Positions 26,968 to 41,498 of a stretch of 64,000 bases of DNA are shown here, one piece after another. The number at the start of each line of letters is the position of its first letter. Position 1 is the first letter of the stretch. The translations under genes and the position numbers were made by a program. The DNA is from Sphingomonas sp. CFBP 8760. Its GTDB lineage: Bacteria; Pseudomonadota; Alphaproteobacteria; Sphingomonadales; Sphingomonadaceae. The stretch covers positions 1-64,000 of the forward strand of contig NZ_JACYUG010000003.1 of the NCBI RefSeq assembly GCF_014841615.1. The letters are read 5' to 3'. The notes below the pieces were generated by a model. The model was given only the letters and a program-made list of their open reading frames with translations, had not been told where the DNA came from and made no database searches.

Positions 26968-27055
26968 GGATCGGCGCTCGCAACTGGTGGGCGTGCGGCG
27001 GCGTTCCTATCTTGCCGCTCTGGCGTTTCACGTGGAACAGAAGTAGAACCCTCCC

Positions 27056-29959
27056 ATGCTGACCAAGATATCCGTCCGCGGCGCGCGCGAGCACAACCTC
27101 AAGGATGTCGATATCGACATTCCCCGCGATACGCTGACGGTGATCACCGGCCTGTCGGGTTCGGGCAAGTCGAGCCTCGCCTTCGATACCATCTATGCCG
27201 AGGGGCAGCGCCGCTACGTCGAATCGCTGTCGGCCTATGCGCGCCAGTTCCTGGAACTGATGCAGAAGCCCGATGTCGACCATATCGAGGGCCTGTCCCC
27301 CGCGATCTCGATCGAGCAGAAGACGACGAGCCGCAATCCCCGCTCGACCGTGGCGACCGTCACCGAAATCTACGATTACATGCGCCTGCTCTGGGCGCGC
27401 GTCGGCATCCCCTATTCCCCGACCACGGGGGAGCCGATCGCCGCGCAGACCGTCAGCCAGATGGTCGATCGGGTGCTGGCCCTGCCGGAGGGGACGCGCG
27501 CCTATCTGCTCGCTCCGGTCGTGCGCGGCCGCAAGGGCGAGTATCGCAAGGAACTGGCCGAGTGGCAGAAGGCGGGCTTCACCCGCGTCCGCATCGACGG
27601 CACCATTCACGAGATCGATGAGGCGCCCACGCTCGACAAGAAGTTCAAGCACGATATCGAGGTCGTCGTCGATCGCATCGTCATCAAGGCGGATATCGCG
27701 ACACGGCTGGCGGAAAGTTTCGAAACCGCGCTGAAACTGGCCGATGGCCTCGCCTATTTCGACCCCGCCGATCCGGTCGAGCCGCATACCCCGAAATCGG
27801 AGGTGCTGGGCGACAACGCACCGCCGGGCCGCATCGTGTTCTCCGAGAAATTCGCCTGCCCGGTATCCGGCTTCACCATTTCGGAAATCGAGCCGCGCCT
27901 GTTCTCGTTCAACGCGCCGCAGGGGGCATGCCCGGCCTGTGACGGCCTTGGTGAAAAGCTGATCTTCGACGAGGACCTCGTCGTTCCCAACCACGCGCTG
28001 ACGATCAGGAAGGGCGCGGTGGTGCCGTGGGCGAAATCCAATCCGCCGTCGCCCTATTACATGCAGGTGCTGGGCAGCCTGGCCAAGGCATATGATTTCA
28101 GCCTCGATACGCCGTGGTCCGACCTGCCGGCCGATGTCCAGGCGATGATCCTGCACGGGTCGAAGGGCAAGCCGGTCACGCTGACCTTCGTCGACGGCAA
28201 GAAGAAATACGACGTGTCGAAGCCGTTCGAGGGCGTGATCGGCAACCTCAACCGCCGCCTGCTCCAGACCGAGAGCGCGTGGATGCGCGAGGAACTGACT
28301 AAATACCAGTCGTCGCGCCCGTGCGAGGTGTGCGGCGGCGCGCGCCTGAAGCCGGAGGCGCTGGCGGTAAAGGTGGCGATGCGGGACATCGCCCATGCCA
28401 CCCGTCTGTCGGTGGTCGATGCGCTGGCGTTCTTCACCGATCTGCCGAGCCATCTCGGCGACCAGCAGCGCGCGATCGCCGAGCGTATCCTGAAGGAGAT
28501 CGTCGAGCGGCTCGGTTTCCTCAACAATGTCGGACTCGACTATCTCAACCTCGATCGCACCAGCGGCACGCTGTCGGGGGGCGAGAGCCAGCGCATCCGG
28601 CTGGCGTCGCAGATCGGCTCCGGCCTGTCGGGCGTGCTGTACGTGCTCGACGAACCGTCGATCGGGCTGCACCAGCGCGATAACGACATGCTGCTCGCCA
28701 CGCTGCGTCGCCTGCGCGATCTCGGCAATACCGTGCTGGTGGTGGAGCATGACGAGGATGCGATCCGCACCGCCGATTACGTGATCGACATGGGGCCGGG
28801 CGCGGGCGTGCATGGCGGCCAGATCGTCGCGCACGGCACGTTGAAGCAGTTGCTGAAGTCGAAGACCAGCATCACCGCCGATTATCTGAACGGCACGCGC
28901 GAAGTGCCGGTGCCCGCCAAGCGGCGCAAGGGCAGCGGCAAGAAGCTGACCGTCCACAACGCCACCGCCAACAACCTGACCGGCGTGACCGCCTCGATCC
29001 CGCTCGGCACCTTCACCTGCATCACCGGCGTGTCGGGTTCGGGCAAGTCGAGCTTCACGATCGACACGCTCTACGCCGCCGCCGCGCGCGAACTGAACGG
29101 TGCGCGCATCCTGGCGGGCAAGCACGACAAGGTGACGGGGCTCAACCATCTCGACAAGGTCATCGACATCGACCAGTCGCCGATCGGCCGTACCCCGCGA
29201 TCCAACCCGGCGACCTATACCGGCGCCTTCACCCAGATCCGCGACTGGTTCGCCGGCCTGCCGGAATCGCTGGCGCGCGGGTACAAGCCCGGGCGGTTCA
29301 GCTTCAACGTGAAGGGCGGCCGGTGCGAGGCGTGCCAGGGCGATGGCGTGCTGAAGATCGAGATGCACTTCCTGCCCGACGTCTATGTCGAATGCGACGT
29401 GTGCCACGGCGCGCGCTACAATCGCGAGACGCTGGAGGTGAAGTTCAAGGGCCACAGCATCGCCGACGTGCTGGACATGAACGTCGAGGATGCCGCCGAA
29501 TTCTTCAAGGCGGTGCCGCCGATCCGCGACAAGATGGCGATGCTGGTCGAGGTCGGCCTCGGCTACGTCAAGGTCGGGCAGCAGGCGACGACGCTGTCGG
29601 GCGGCGAGGCGCAGCGGGTGAAGCTGGCCAAGGAACTGGCGCGCCGCGCCACCGGCAACACGCTCTACATCCTCGACGAACCCACGACGGGGTTGCATTT
29701 CGAGGATGTGCGCAAGTTGCTTGAAGTGCTCCACGCCTTGGTCGAACAGGGCAACACCGTGGTGGTGATCGAACATAATCTGGACGTCATCAAGACCGCC
29801 GACTGGGTGCTGGACCTGGGACCGGAAGGCGGCGTGAAGGGCGGTGAGATCGTCGCCGAGGGGCCGCCTGAAGTGGTGGCGAAGGAATCGCGCAGCTTCA
29901 CGGGCAAGTATCTGGCGCCGCTGTTGAAGGGGCGGGGGGAACAGGTGGCGGCGGAGTGA
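27056..29959 (+). CDS. uvrA: excinuclease ABC subunit A
   Basis: UvrA is the damage-recognition ATPase of nucleotide excision repair. It has two ABC modules with Walker A in [14 protein letters not shown] and [14 protein letters not shown]. Signature motifs are [16 protein letters not shown] and [16 protein letters not shown], with Walker B in [15 protein letters not shown] and [15 protein letters not shown]. Zinc-finger cysteines are seen in FACPVSG...[10 protein letters not shown] and RCEACQGDG...[11 protein letters not shown]. The 967-residue length is standard. ATG 27056 follows AGTAGAACCCTCCC, a weak ribosome site. It is monocistronic here; the convergent toxin/immunity-like pair follows. 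Confidence 0.97.
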   Translation: MLTKISVRGAREHNLKDVDIDIPRDTLTVITGLSGSGKSSLAFDTIYAEGQRRYVESLSAYARQFLELMQKPDVDHIEGLSPAISIEQKTTSRNPRSTVATVTEIYDYMRLLWARVGIPYSPTTGEPIAAQTVSQMVDRVLALPEGTRAYLLAPVVRGRKGEYRKELAEWQKAGFTRVRIDGTIHEIDEAPTLDKKFKHDIEVVVDRIVIKADIATRLAESFETALKLADGLAYFDPADPVEPHTPKSEVLGDNAPPGRIVFSEKFACPVSGFTISEIEPRLFSFNAPQGACPACDGLGEKLIFDEDLVVPNHALTIRKGAVVPWAKSNPPSPYYMQVLGSLAKAYDFSLDTPWSDLPADVQAMILHGSKGKPVTLTFVDGKKKYDVSKPFEGVIGNLNRRLLQTESAWMREELTKYQSSRPCEVCGGARLKPEALAVKVAMRDIAHATRLSVVDALAFFTDLPSHLGDQQRAIAERILKEIVERLGFLNNVGLDYLNLDRTSGTLSGGESQRIRLASQIGSGLSGVLYVLDEPSIGLHQRDNDMLLATLRRLRDLGNTVLVVEHDEDAIRTADYVIDMGPGAGVHGGQIVAHGTLKQLLKSKTSITADYLNGTREVPVPAKRRKGSGKKLTVHNATANNLTGVTASIPLGTFTCITGVSGSGKSSFTIDTLYAAAARELNGARILAGKHDKVTGLNHLDKVIDIDQSPIGRTPRSNPATYTGAFTQIRDWFAGLPESLARGYKPGRFSFNVKGGRCEACQGDGVLKIEMHFLPDVYVECDVCHGARYNRETLEVKFKGHSIADVLDMNVEDAAEFFKAVPPIRDKMAMLVEVGLGYVKVGQQATTLSGGEAQRVKLAKELARRATGNTLYILDEPTTGLHFEDVRKLLEVLHALVEQGNTVVVIEHNLDVIKTADWVLDLGPEGGVKGGEIVAEGPPEVVAKESRSFTGKYLAPLLKGRGEQVAAE

Positions 29960-30085
29960 CGATATGTCCGGGGTTCAGACGCCAGTCCGCTGCACTGATC
30001 ATGTTAACGAGTGAGGAGTGCCTTTATGCACTCATTCGATAACGCATGTTCCGCAGGCAGGCGATCGGATGAAATGGCCTTGCGA

Positions 30086-30541
30086 TCAACGTGTCCAACG
30101 TGAAGTGATGTACCGCGACGAAGGGCTGACGCGTTCGACTTGTTCCGTATAGCCACTGTTCGACAACACATCGCTTGTCACGATCCGTACCGTCACACCG
30201 GTGACAACGAACAGAACCAGCATCGTCAATACAATGACGACCACGATCGCGCCCGGATCGCGTTCCCGTCCATGGGCGATGCGGATCGGTCTCAGATTGC
30301 GTCCGTCAGCGGTGCGTGGCATCCACGCCAACAGGCCTATGGAGATGAAACCGATGCCCAGCGGGGGCAGGGCACTGGTTGCCGTGCTGACGACAACTTC
30401 GGGTGGTAATGTTCGAAGCGCCTCAGTCAGCCTGATCCACTCTCCGACGCCGTAGACAAGCATCCAAAGTCCGATGGCGACGGGTATCAGGAATAGCCAG
30501 CGATACCATCTTTTCCATTGTGGAGCGCTTTCCTGGCTCAT
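30086..30541 (-). CDS. small membrane protein, candidate immunity protein
   Basis: The 151-residue protein has three predicted membrane helices: WLFLIPVAIGLWMLVYGVG (about 15-35), LPPLGIGFISIGLLAWM (about 60-80) and AIVVVIVLTMLVLFVVTGV (about 100-120). The tail is soluble and Ser/Arg-rich. I chose ATG 30541 because it overlaps the TGA of the upstream gene as ATGA, with a G-rich stretch just before; an upstream in-frame start would overlap further. Small multi-helix membrane proteins coupled to pore-forming toxins are often immunity proteins. That role is inferred from topology and coupling, not from sequence similarity. Base composition is lower in GC than in the flanks. Confidence 0.55.
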   Translation of the reverse strand: MSQESAPQWKRWYRWLFLIPVAIGLWMLVYGVGEWIRLTEALRTLPPEVVVSTATSALPPLGIGFISIGLLAWMPRTADGRNLRPIRIAHGRERDPGAIVVVIVLTMLVLFVVTGVTVRIVTSDVLSNSGYTEQVERVSPSSRYITSRWTR

Positions 30542-31461
30542 AGCCACCCCCGGTGCCAAGTGACGCGGGATGCTCGGTCTGCGATCCAGTCAGACCATTC
30601 GCCGGCCTCCCGTGACAGGTCGTGAACTATTTCGGAATTTTCGATCTGCTGCCATGTCGCGGTGCCGCTATCGGCCAAATCGCTGGCCATATTTTTTAAC
30701 TTGGCCAATCCGGTGTCGCAAAGTTCGGAAAGCTTTTTGGTTACACCAAAATGATTATCCAATATATCCAGTAGCACAGACAAGCCCACCCCAACGAACA
30801 GGGCGATCACGACAGGACCGATCGCGACCACGGCTGTTCCCATCAAGGTGGCCATCCCTACACCCGTTGCAAAGGCGGCGCCGGTCGCGATCAGGCATTT
30901 AGCTATGTCCACCCCAATTGATCCAAACAGCTGCCCCAGCGTCGCACGATCATTGGTCATGTAATTCACGACGTCTATTACCGTACAGAACAGGATGCCG
31001 AACACGAGGGCACCCTTGGCCGCTGCCTTCATACCGGCCGTGGTCATCTTCAGCGAGATTATCTTATGATGCTGGATGCCGTATCTGGTGCCGGTCAGGA
31101 ACTGGCGAGCGCCAGCATGCCCTTTGAAGATGATGTGCGGGCGACCGCGATATTCCTTGATGTAATAGCGACCCATGATGCCGAGTTCGGATGCGATCAG
31201 GCGTAGGGTCGCCGCGCCCTCCTTGATGTCCTTTCCGATCGGAAAATAGCTTTTGATTTTTTCAAGATAGTTGCTGCCATGCTTCTGCCAAAACTCGTTT
31301 GCCTTGGTAGCGGTAACCTTACCAGTCTTGATCTGCTGATCGGTCCATATGCGGACGACATGCTGAAGGTCGACTACCGATGCACGGGGTGACCCCTGTA
31401 TTCTTGGGCGTCCCCGGACGTTGGCTGGTTGTGCAGGCATTGCGCGTCCCCGATATGTCAT
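30538..31461 (-). CDS. putative pore-forming toxin-like protein with C-terminal hydrophobic hairpin
   Basis: The 307-residue protein lacks a signal peptide. A soluble, basic N-terminal part (1-145) contains a ...GRYYIKEYRGRPHIIFKG... block. A strongly hydrophobic region follows: a helix at about 149-167 (GALVFGILFCTVIDVVNYM), then 180-235, rich in Gly, Ala and Val (CLIATGAAFATGVGMATLMG; VVIALFVGVGLSVLLDIL). A hydrophilic, acidic C-terminus closes the protein. This layout resembles colicin-type or type VI membrane-disrupting effectors, but no catalytic or delivery motif is seen. It is followed, with ATGA overlap, by a small membrane protein. Lower GC content suggests transfer. It could also be an ordinary membrane protein of unknown role. 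Confidence 0.5.
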   Translation of the reverse strand: MTYRGRAMPAQPANVRGRPRIQGSPRASVVDLQHVVRIWTDQQIKTGKVTATKANEFWQKHGSNYLEKIKSYFPIGKDIKEGAATLRLIASELGIMGRYYIKEYRGRPHIIFKGHAGARQFLTGTRYGIQHHKIISLKMTTAGMKAAAKGALVFGILFCTVIDVVNYMTNDRATLGQLFGSIGVDIAKCLIATGAAFATGVGMATLMGTAVVAIGPVVIALFVGVGLSVLLDILDNHFGVTKKLSELCDTGLAKLKNMASDLADSGTATWQQIENSEIVHDLSREAGEWSDWIADRASRVTWHRGWL

Positions 31462-31653
31462 ACTTTGTCTTGGCGTTTTTGATTACCAAATGTGCGATTA
31501 CGTGATCCGCTCCTGAGGCGCGATCATTTCTTCTGAGTTATGCAGAAAAATAATCGATTAAATTCGCGATTGCCAATCGGGGGGGGGCTTCCCTGTCCCG
31601 TGGCAGATCAGGCCATCGCGATGGTCCGCCGACAATGAATCAAGGAGAGACGG

Positions 31654-37440
<5,787 letters not shown>

Positions 37441-37458
37441 TCCATCCCGCCATCGTTC

Positions 37459-38217
37459 CTACTCTCCCAGCACCGCCGCCAGCCGCGTTGCCCATGCCGC
37501 GACGCCGGCCGCATCGGCCAGCAGGTCCTGCCGCACTTCCAGTTCGACATAGGGCCGGTCGGGATAGGCGTGGCGGGGCACGGTATGGTCGATGCCGTCC
37601 ATCCGGTACGGTTCGTTGTCGCCCACCGTCAGCGTCGGGTCGGCGCGCAGTCGGGCAAGCGTGCGGTGCGTCAGGCTCAATTCGCCGCGATCGTGCAGGA
37701 CGCCGACCTGCCACGGCCGCGCCACGCCCGCCATCGCGGGGGTGAAGCTGTGCAGCGACACCAGTTGCGTCTGCCGCCCACCCGCATCGCGTCGCGCGAG
37801 TTCGGCCGCGATCGCCGCCTGATAGGGCGCGTGGATCGCGGCGACGCGGGCGGCCCGGTCCGCGCCGGTCAGCACCTCGTTGGCCGGAATACGGGTGCCG
37901 TCGCTGACCGCGGGCATCGCATCGGCGCGGGCGGGATCGCGGTTGCAGTCGATCACCAGCCGCGAATAGGTCTGGCGGATGAAGACGGCATCCAGCATCC
38001 CCGCCAGCGCCTCGCCCAGACCGGCGATGCCGATGTCCCAGCCGATGTGCCGGTTAAGATCGTCCGGCCCGATCCCTAGCGATCCGAGCGCCGCCGGCAC
38101 GACATTGCCGGCATGATCGCCGATCAGCAGCAGATCGGAACGCCCGTCGGGATTGACGATCTGCACCGGGTCGGGATCGTTATGACCCAGTAACGGTTCT
38201 ATGGGTGTATCAAGCAT
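37459..38217 (-). CDS. N-formylglutamate amidohydrolase family protein
   Basis: The 252-residue protein matches the FGase fold. LLIGDHAGNVVPAAL carries the metal-binding His and oxyanion region. DIGIAGLGEALAGMLDAVFI and YSRLVIDCNRD are strongly conserved blocks, VSLHSFTPAM holds another metal-ligand His, and PYVELEVRQDLL the C-terminal Glu. True HutG enzymes cleave N-formylglutamate in histidine degradation, but no hut genes are here, so the substrate may differ. It is convergent with the GH cluster and starts only eight bases from the divergent transglutaminase gene. Confidence 0.85.
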   Translation of the reverse strand: MLDTPIEPLLGHNDPDPVQIVNPDGRSDLLLIGDHAGNVVPAALGSLGIGPDDLNRHIGWDIGIAGLGEALAGMLDAVFIRQTYSRLVIDCNRDPARADAMPAVSDGTRIPANEVLTGADRAARVAAIHAPYQAAIAAELARRDAGGRQTQLVSLHSFTPAMAGVARPWQVGVLHDRGELSLTHRTLARLRADPTLTVGDNEPYRMDGIDHTVPRHAYPDRPYVELEVRQDLLADAAGVAAWATRLAAVLGE

Positions 38218-38225
38218 CCTGGGCC

Positions 38226-39173
38226 ATGGGGGGTCGCCTTTTGCCGTTCCTGAACCTGTCCCATGTCACGACCTATAGCTATCGTCACCCCGTATCGTTC
38301 GGCGAACACCGGGTGATGGTGCGCCCGCGCGAGAGTTTCGACCAGCATCTGCTCGACGCGCGGCTGACGATCTTTCCCGAACCCGCCGATGTCCGGTGGT
38401 TGCAGGACGTGTTCGGCAATGCGGTGGCGATTGCCACGTTCGACCGGCGCGCGAAGGAACTGGTGTTCGACAGCCGGGTGCGGGTGCTGCATACCCCTGC
38501 CGAACTGCAGCATGTCGATATCGAGGAATATGCCCGGTCCTATCCCTTCACCTATTCGTCGGAGGAGATGCCGGACCTGTTGCGCTCGATCGAGCGGCAG
38601 CATCACGATCCGCTGCGGCTGATCGATGGCTGGGCGCGCCGTTTCGTCAATCCGGCCGGGCGCACCGACACGCTGGCGATGCTGTCGGACATGACCACCG
38701 CGATCCGGCGCGAATTCACCTATGTCCCCCGCGCCGAAAAGGGCACGCAGAGCCCGATCGAGACGCTGTCGCGGATGAAGGGCACCTGCCGCGACTATGC
38801 GATGTTCATGATCGAGGCGGTGCGCGCGCTGGGCTTCGCGGCGCGGTTCGTGTCCGGCTACGTCTATGGCCCGTCGAGCGGCGACATGCCGGTGGGCGGC
38901 GGCAACACCCATGCCTGGGTGCGGGTGTACCTGCCGGGATCGGGCTGGGTCGAATTCGATCCGACCAACGGCATCGTCGGCAATCGTGGGCTGATCCGCG
39001 TCGCGGTGGTCCGCGATATCTATCAGGCGGTGCCGGTATCGGGGACGTGGAGCGGGTTTCCCGGCAGTTTCCTCGACATGACCGTCACCGTCGACGCGCG
39101 CATCGATCCCGCCGACGCGCCCCCTGCGCTTGCTGTCCCCACCGCTGCCCCCGACATGAGGAAAACCGGCTGA
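38226..39173 (+). CDS. transglutaminase-like family protein (intact triad)
   Basis: The 315-residue cytoplasmic protein has an N-terminal beta-rich domain (HVTTYSYRHPVSFGEHRVMV) and a papain-like transglutaminase core. The triad is Cys188 in GTCRDYAMFM, His229 in NTHAWVRVYLPG and Asp245 in EFDPTNG. Bacterial members of this group act as proteases or have unknown roles. The open frame begins slightly further upstream. ATG 38226 is chosen to avoid overlap with the divergent gene, though no strong ribosome site supports it. A second transglutaminase-like gene overlaps its end (TGATG), so the two are co-translated. Confidence 0.8.
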   Translation: MGGRLLPFLNLSHVTTYSYRHPVSFGEHRVMVRPRESFDQHLLDARLTIFPEPADVRWLQDVFGNAVAIATFDRRAKELVFDSRVRVLHTPAELQHVDIEEYARSYPFTYSSEEMPDLLRSIERQHHDPLRLIDGWARRFVNPAGRTDTLAMLSDMTTAIRREFTYVPRAEKGTQSPIETLSRMKGTCRDYAMFMIEAVRALGFAARFVSGYVYGPSSGDMPVGGGNTHAWVRVYLPGSGWVEFDPTNGIVGNRGLIRVAVVRDIYQAVPVSGTWSGFPGSFLDMTVTVDARIDPADAPPALAVPTAAPDMRKTG

Positions 39174-39988
39174 TGCTGATCCGTGCTGGCTATGACATCG
39201 CCTTCGATGCCGAGGTGGCGACACCGATGCTGGCGATGTTGAGCGTCCATCCCTCCCGCAACAAGGACCTGCGCACGCTGCACCGCATCGCCGCCGATCC
39301 GCCGGTACCGATGTACGATTACCAGGACGCGTTCGGCAATGTGTGTACCCGGATCACGATCCCGGCGGGCGGCGTGACGCTGTCGTGCGATTTCGTGGTG
39401 GAGGATGACGGCCTGCCCGATCCGGCCGCGCCCGATGCGGTGCAGCACGCGGTGGAGGACCTGCCCGACGACGTGCTGATCTTCCTGCTCGGCAGCCGCT
39501 ATTGCGAGACGGACCGGCTGTCGGACACCGCTTGGTCGCTGTTCGGCCATATCCCCGCCGGATGGGAGCGGGTGCGCGCGATCGTCGAGTTCACGCACAA
39601 CCATGTCGAGTTCGGCTATCACCATGCCCGCGCGACCAAGACCGCGTGGGATGCGTATCAGGAGCGGCAGGGCGTGTGCCGCGATTTCGCGCATCTGGCG
39701 ATCACGCTGTGCCGCTGCATGAACATCCCCGCGCGCTATTGCACCGGCTATCTGGGCGATATCGGCATCCCGCCGGTCGACGCGCCGATGGATTTCTCCG
39801 CGTGGTTCGACGTGTATCTGGGCGGGCGCTGGCATACCTTCGACGCGCGGCACAACCATCCGCGCATCGGCCGCATCCTGATGGCGCGGGGCCGCGACGC
39901 CACCGATACCGCGCTGACCACCGCGTTCGGGCGGACCACGCTGGTCCGGTTCGACGTGCATACCGACGAGGTCGATGCCGTCGCCTGA
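39173..39988 (+). CDS. transglutaminase-like family protein (variant triad)
   Basis: The 271-residue paralogue keeps the nucleophile Cys169 in GVCRDFAHLA and the ...RWHTFDARHNHPRIGR... region. The usual catalytic His (HAW) is replaced: the motif reads MDFSAWFDVYLGG. I recall this xFxAWF form as a distinct subgroup of bacterial transglutaminase-like proteins, so the change is probably ancestral rather than damage. ATG 39173 overlaps the preceding TGA and has GAGGAAAA upstream, indicating coupling. Tandem intact and variant copies suggest the two act together. Substrate unknown. Confidence 0.78.
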   Translation: MLIRAGYDIAFDAEVATPMLAMLSVHPSRNKDLRTLHRIAADPPVPMYDYQDAFGNVCTRITIPAGGVTLSCDFVVEDDGLPDPAAPDAVQHAVEDLPDDVLIFLLGSRYCETDRLSDTAWSLFGHIPAGWERVRAIVEFTHNHVEFGYHHARATKTAWDAYQERQGVCRDFAHLAITLCRCMNIPARYCTGYLGDIGIPPVDAPMDFSAWFDVYLGGRWHTFDARHNHPRIGRILMARGRDATDTALTTAFGRTTLVRFDVHTDEVDAVA

Positions 39989-40064
39989 GCGTTAATCGTC
40001 CGGCAGGGCATTTACGGTGTCCGGTCGCTCGCTTACCATCCCCTTCAACGACCAAGGGGGCGAC

Positions 40065-41498
40065 ATGGCGATACGGGGTTTGTGGGCGGCGACGGCGCTG
40101 GCCGGGGCATTGGTGCTGGGCGGCTGCGCGAGCAAGGGCGACGAGCGGCCGCAGACCGTATCGGCCAAGCCCAAGGCGCCCGCGCCCGGCCGGGGCAAGG
40201 GATATAGCCACGATCCCTTCCCCTCCACCTATCGCGCCTATCCCGGCGTGGCGACACTGGTCACCAACGTCACCGTCTATGACGGGGAAGGCGGCCGGAT
40301 CGAGCGCGGTTCGGTGCTGTTCGCGGATGGCAAGGTCGTGGGCATCGGGCAGGGCCTGACCGCCCCGGCCGGCGCCACGGTGATCGACGGCACCGGCAAA
40401 TGGGTGACCCCCGGCATCATCGATATCCACAGCCATCTGGGCGATTATCCCAGCCCCGGCGTGCAGGCGCTGTCCGACGGCAACGAGGCGACCGATCCGG
40501 TGACGGCGGACGTGTGGGCCGAACACAGCGTGTGGCCGCAGGACCCCGGCTTCGGTCGCGCGCTGGCCAATGGCGGCGTCACCACGCTCCAGATCCTGCC
40601 CGGCTCCGCCAACCTGTTCGGCGGGCGATCGGTGGTGCTGAAGAACGTCTATGCCCGCACGATGCAGGGGATGAAGTTTCCGGGCGCGCCGTACGGCCTG
40701 AAGATGGCGTGCGGCGAGAATCCGAAGCGCGTCTATGGCAGCAAGGGGCGCAAGCCCGCGACCCGGATGGGCAATGTCGCGGTCGATCGGCAGACTTGGG
40801 CGAAGGCGGCCGACTACAGGCGCAAGTGGGACCGGTACGAGGATCAGGGCGGCGACGAGCCGAGCCGCGATATCGCGATGGATACGCTGCGCGGCGTGCT
40901 GTCGGGCGAAATCCGCGTCCAGAACCATTGCTACCGCGCCGACGAGATGGCCATCGTCATGGATATGGCCAAGGAGTTCGGATACAAGGTGACGGCGTTC
41001 CACCACGCGGTGGAGGCGTACAAGATCGGCGATCTGCTGAAGCAGAACGACACCTGCGCGGCAGTGTGGGCCGACTGGTACGGCTTCAAGATGGAAAGCT
41101 ATGACGGCATCGGCGAGAACCTCGCGCTCCTGCACAAGGCGGGGGCGTGCGTGATGATCCATTCCGACGACGCCAACGGCATCCAGCGCCTGAACCAGGA
41201 AGTGGCCAAGGCACTGGCCGCCGGTCGCCGCGCGGGTATCGAGGTGTCGGACGCGGCCGCCTGGCGGTGGCTGTCGCTGGCGCCGGCCAAGGCGCTGGGT
41301 ATCGACGATCGCACCGGCAGCCTGAAGCCCGGCAAGATGGCCGATGTGGTGCTGTGGAACGGCGATCCGCTCAGCATCTATACGCGGCCGGAGAAGGTGT
41401 GGGTCGATGGCGCGCTGCTCTACGATGCGAATGATCCCAAACGACGGCCGGTCAGCGATTTCGAACTGGGCCAGCCGGGCGAAGGAGACGTGAAGTGA
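40065..41498 (+). CDS. lipoprotein amidohydrolase (metal-dependent, imidazolonepropionase-like)
   Basis: The 477-residue protein carries a lipoprotein signal (IRGLWAATALAGALVLGGC, lipobox LGGC), so it is probably anchored in the envelope. The amidohydrolase core shows the first metal-ligand pair in TPGIIDIHSHLGDYPSP. Later His ligands lie in VTAFHHAVEAYKI, and the IHSDDANG segment is also seen. The closing sequence GSLKPGKMADVVLWNGDPL is the family's C-terminal beta-sandwich. ATG 40065 follows AAGGGGG; a longer frame upstream would bury the lipobox. The next gene overlaps as GTGA and encodes a paralogue lacking the HxH. Envelope peptidase or cyclic-amide hydrolase activity is plausible. Confidence 0.85.
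   Translation: MAIRGLWAATALAGALVLGGCASKGDERPQTVSAKPKAPAPGRGKGYSHDPFPSTYRAYPGVATLVTNVTVYDGEGGRIERGSVLFADGKVVGIGQGLTAPAGATVIDGTGKWVTPGIIDIHSHLGDYPSPGVQALSDGNEATDPVTADVWAEHSVWPQDPGFGRALANGGVTTLQILPGSANLFGGRSVVLKNVYARTMQGMKFPGAPYGLKMACGENPKRVYGSKGRKPATRMGNVAVDRQTWAKAADYRRKWDRYEDQGGDEPSRDIAMDTLRGVLSGEIRVQNHCYRADEMAIVMDMAKEFGYKVTAFHHAVEAYKIGDLLKQNDTCAAVWADWYGFKMESYDGIGENLALLHKAGACVMIHSDDANGIQRLNQEVAKALAAGRRAGIEVSDAAAWRWLSLAPAKALGIDDRTGSLKPGKMADVVLWNGDPLSIYTRPEKVWVDGALLYDANDPKRRPVSDFELGQPGEGDVK

Noticed and set aside
26941..27055. LexA/SOS box upstream of uvrA
   Set aside because: A GTTC-N7-GTTC match was looked for; only one GTTC half at 27003 was seen.
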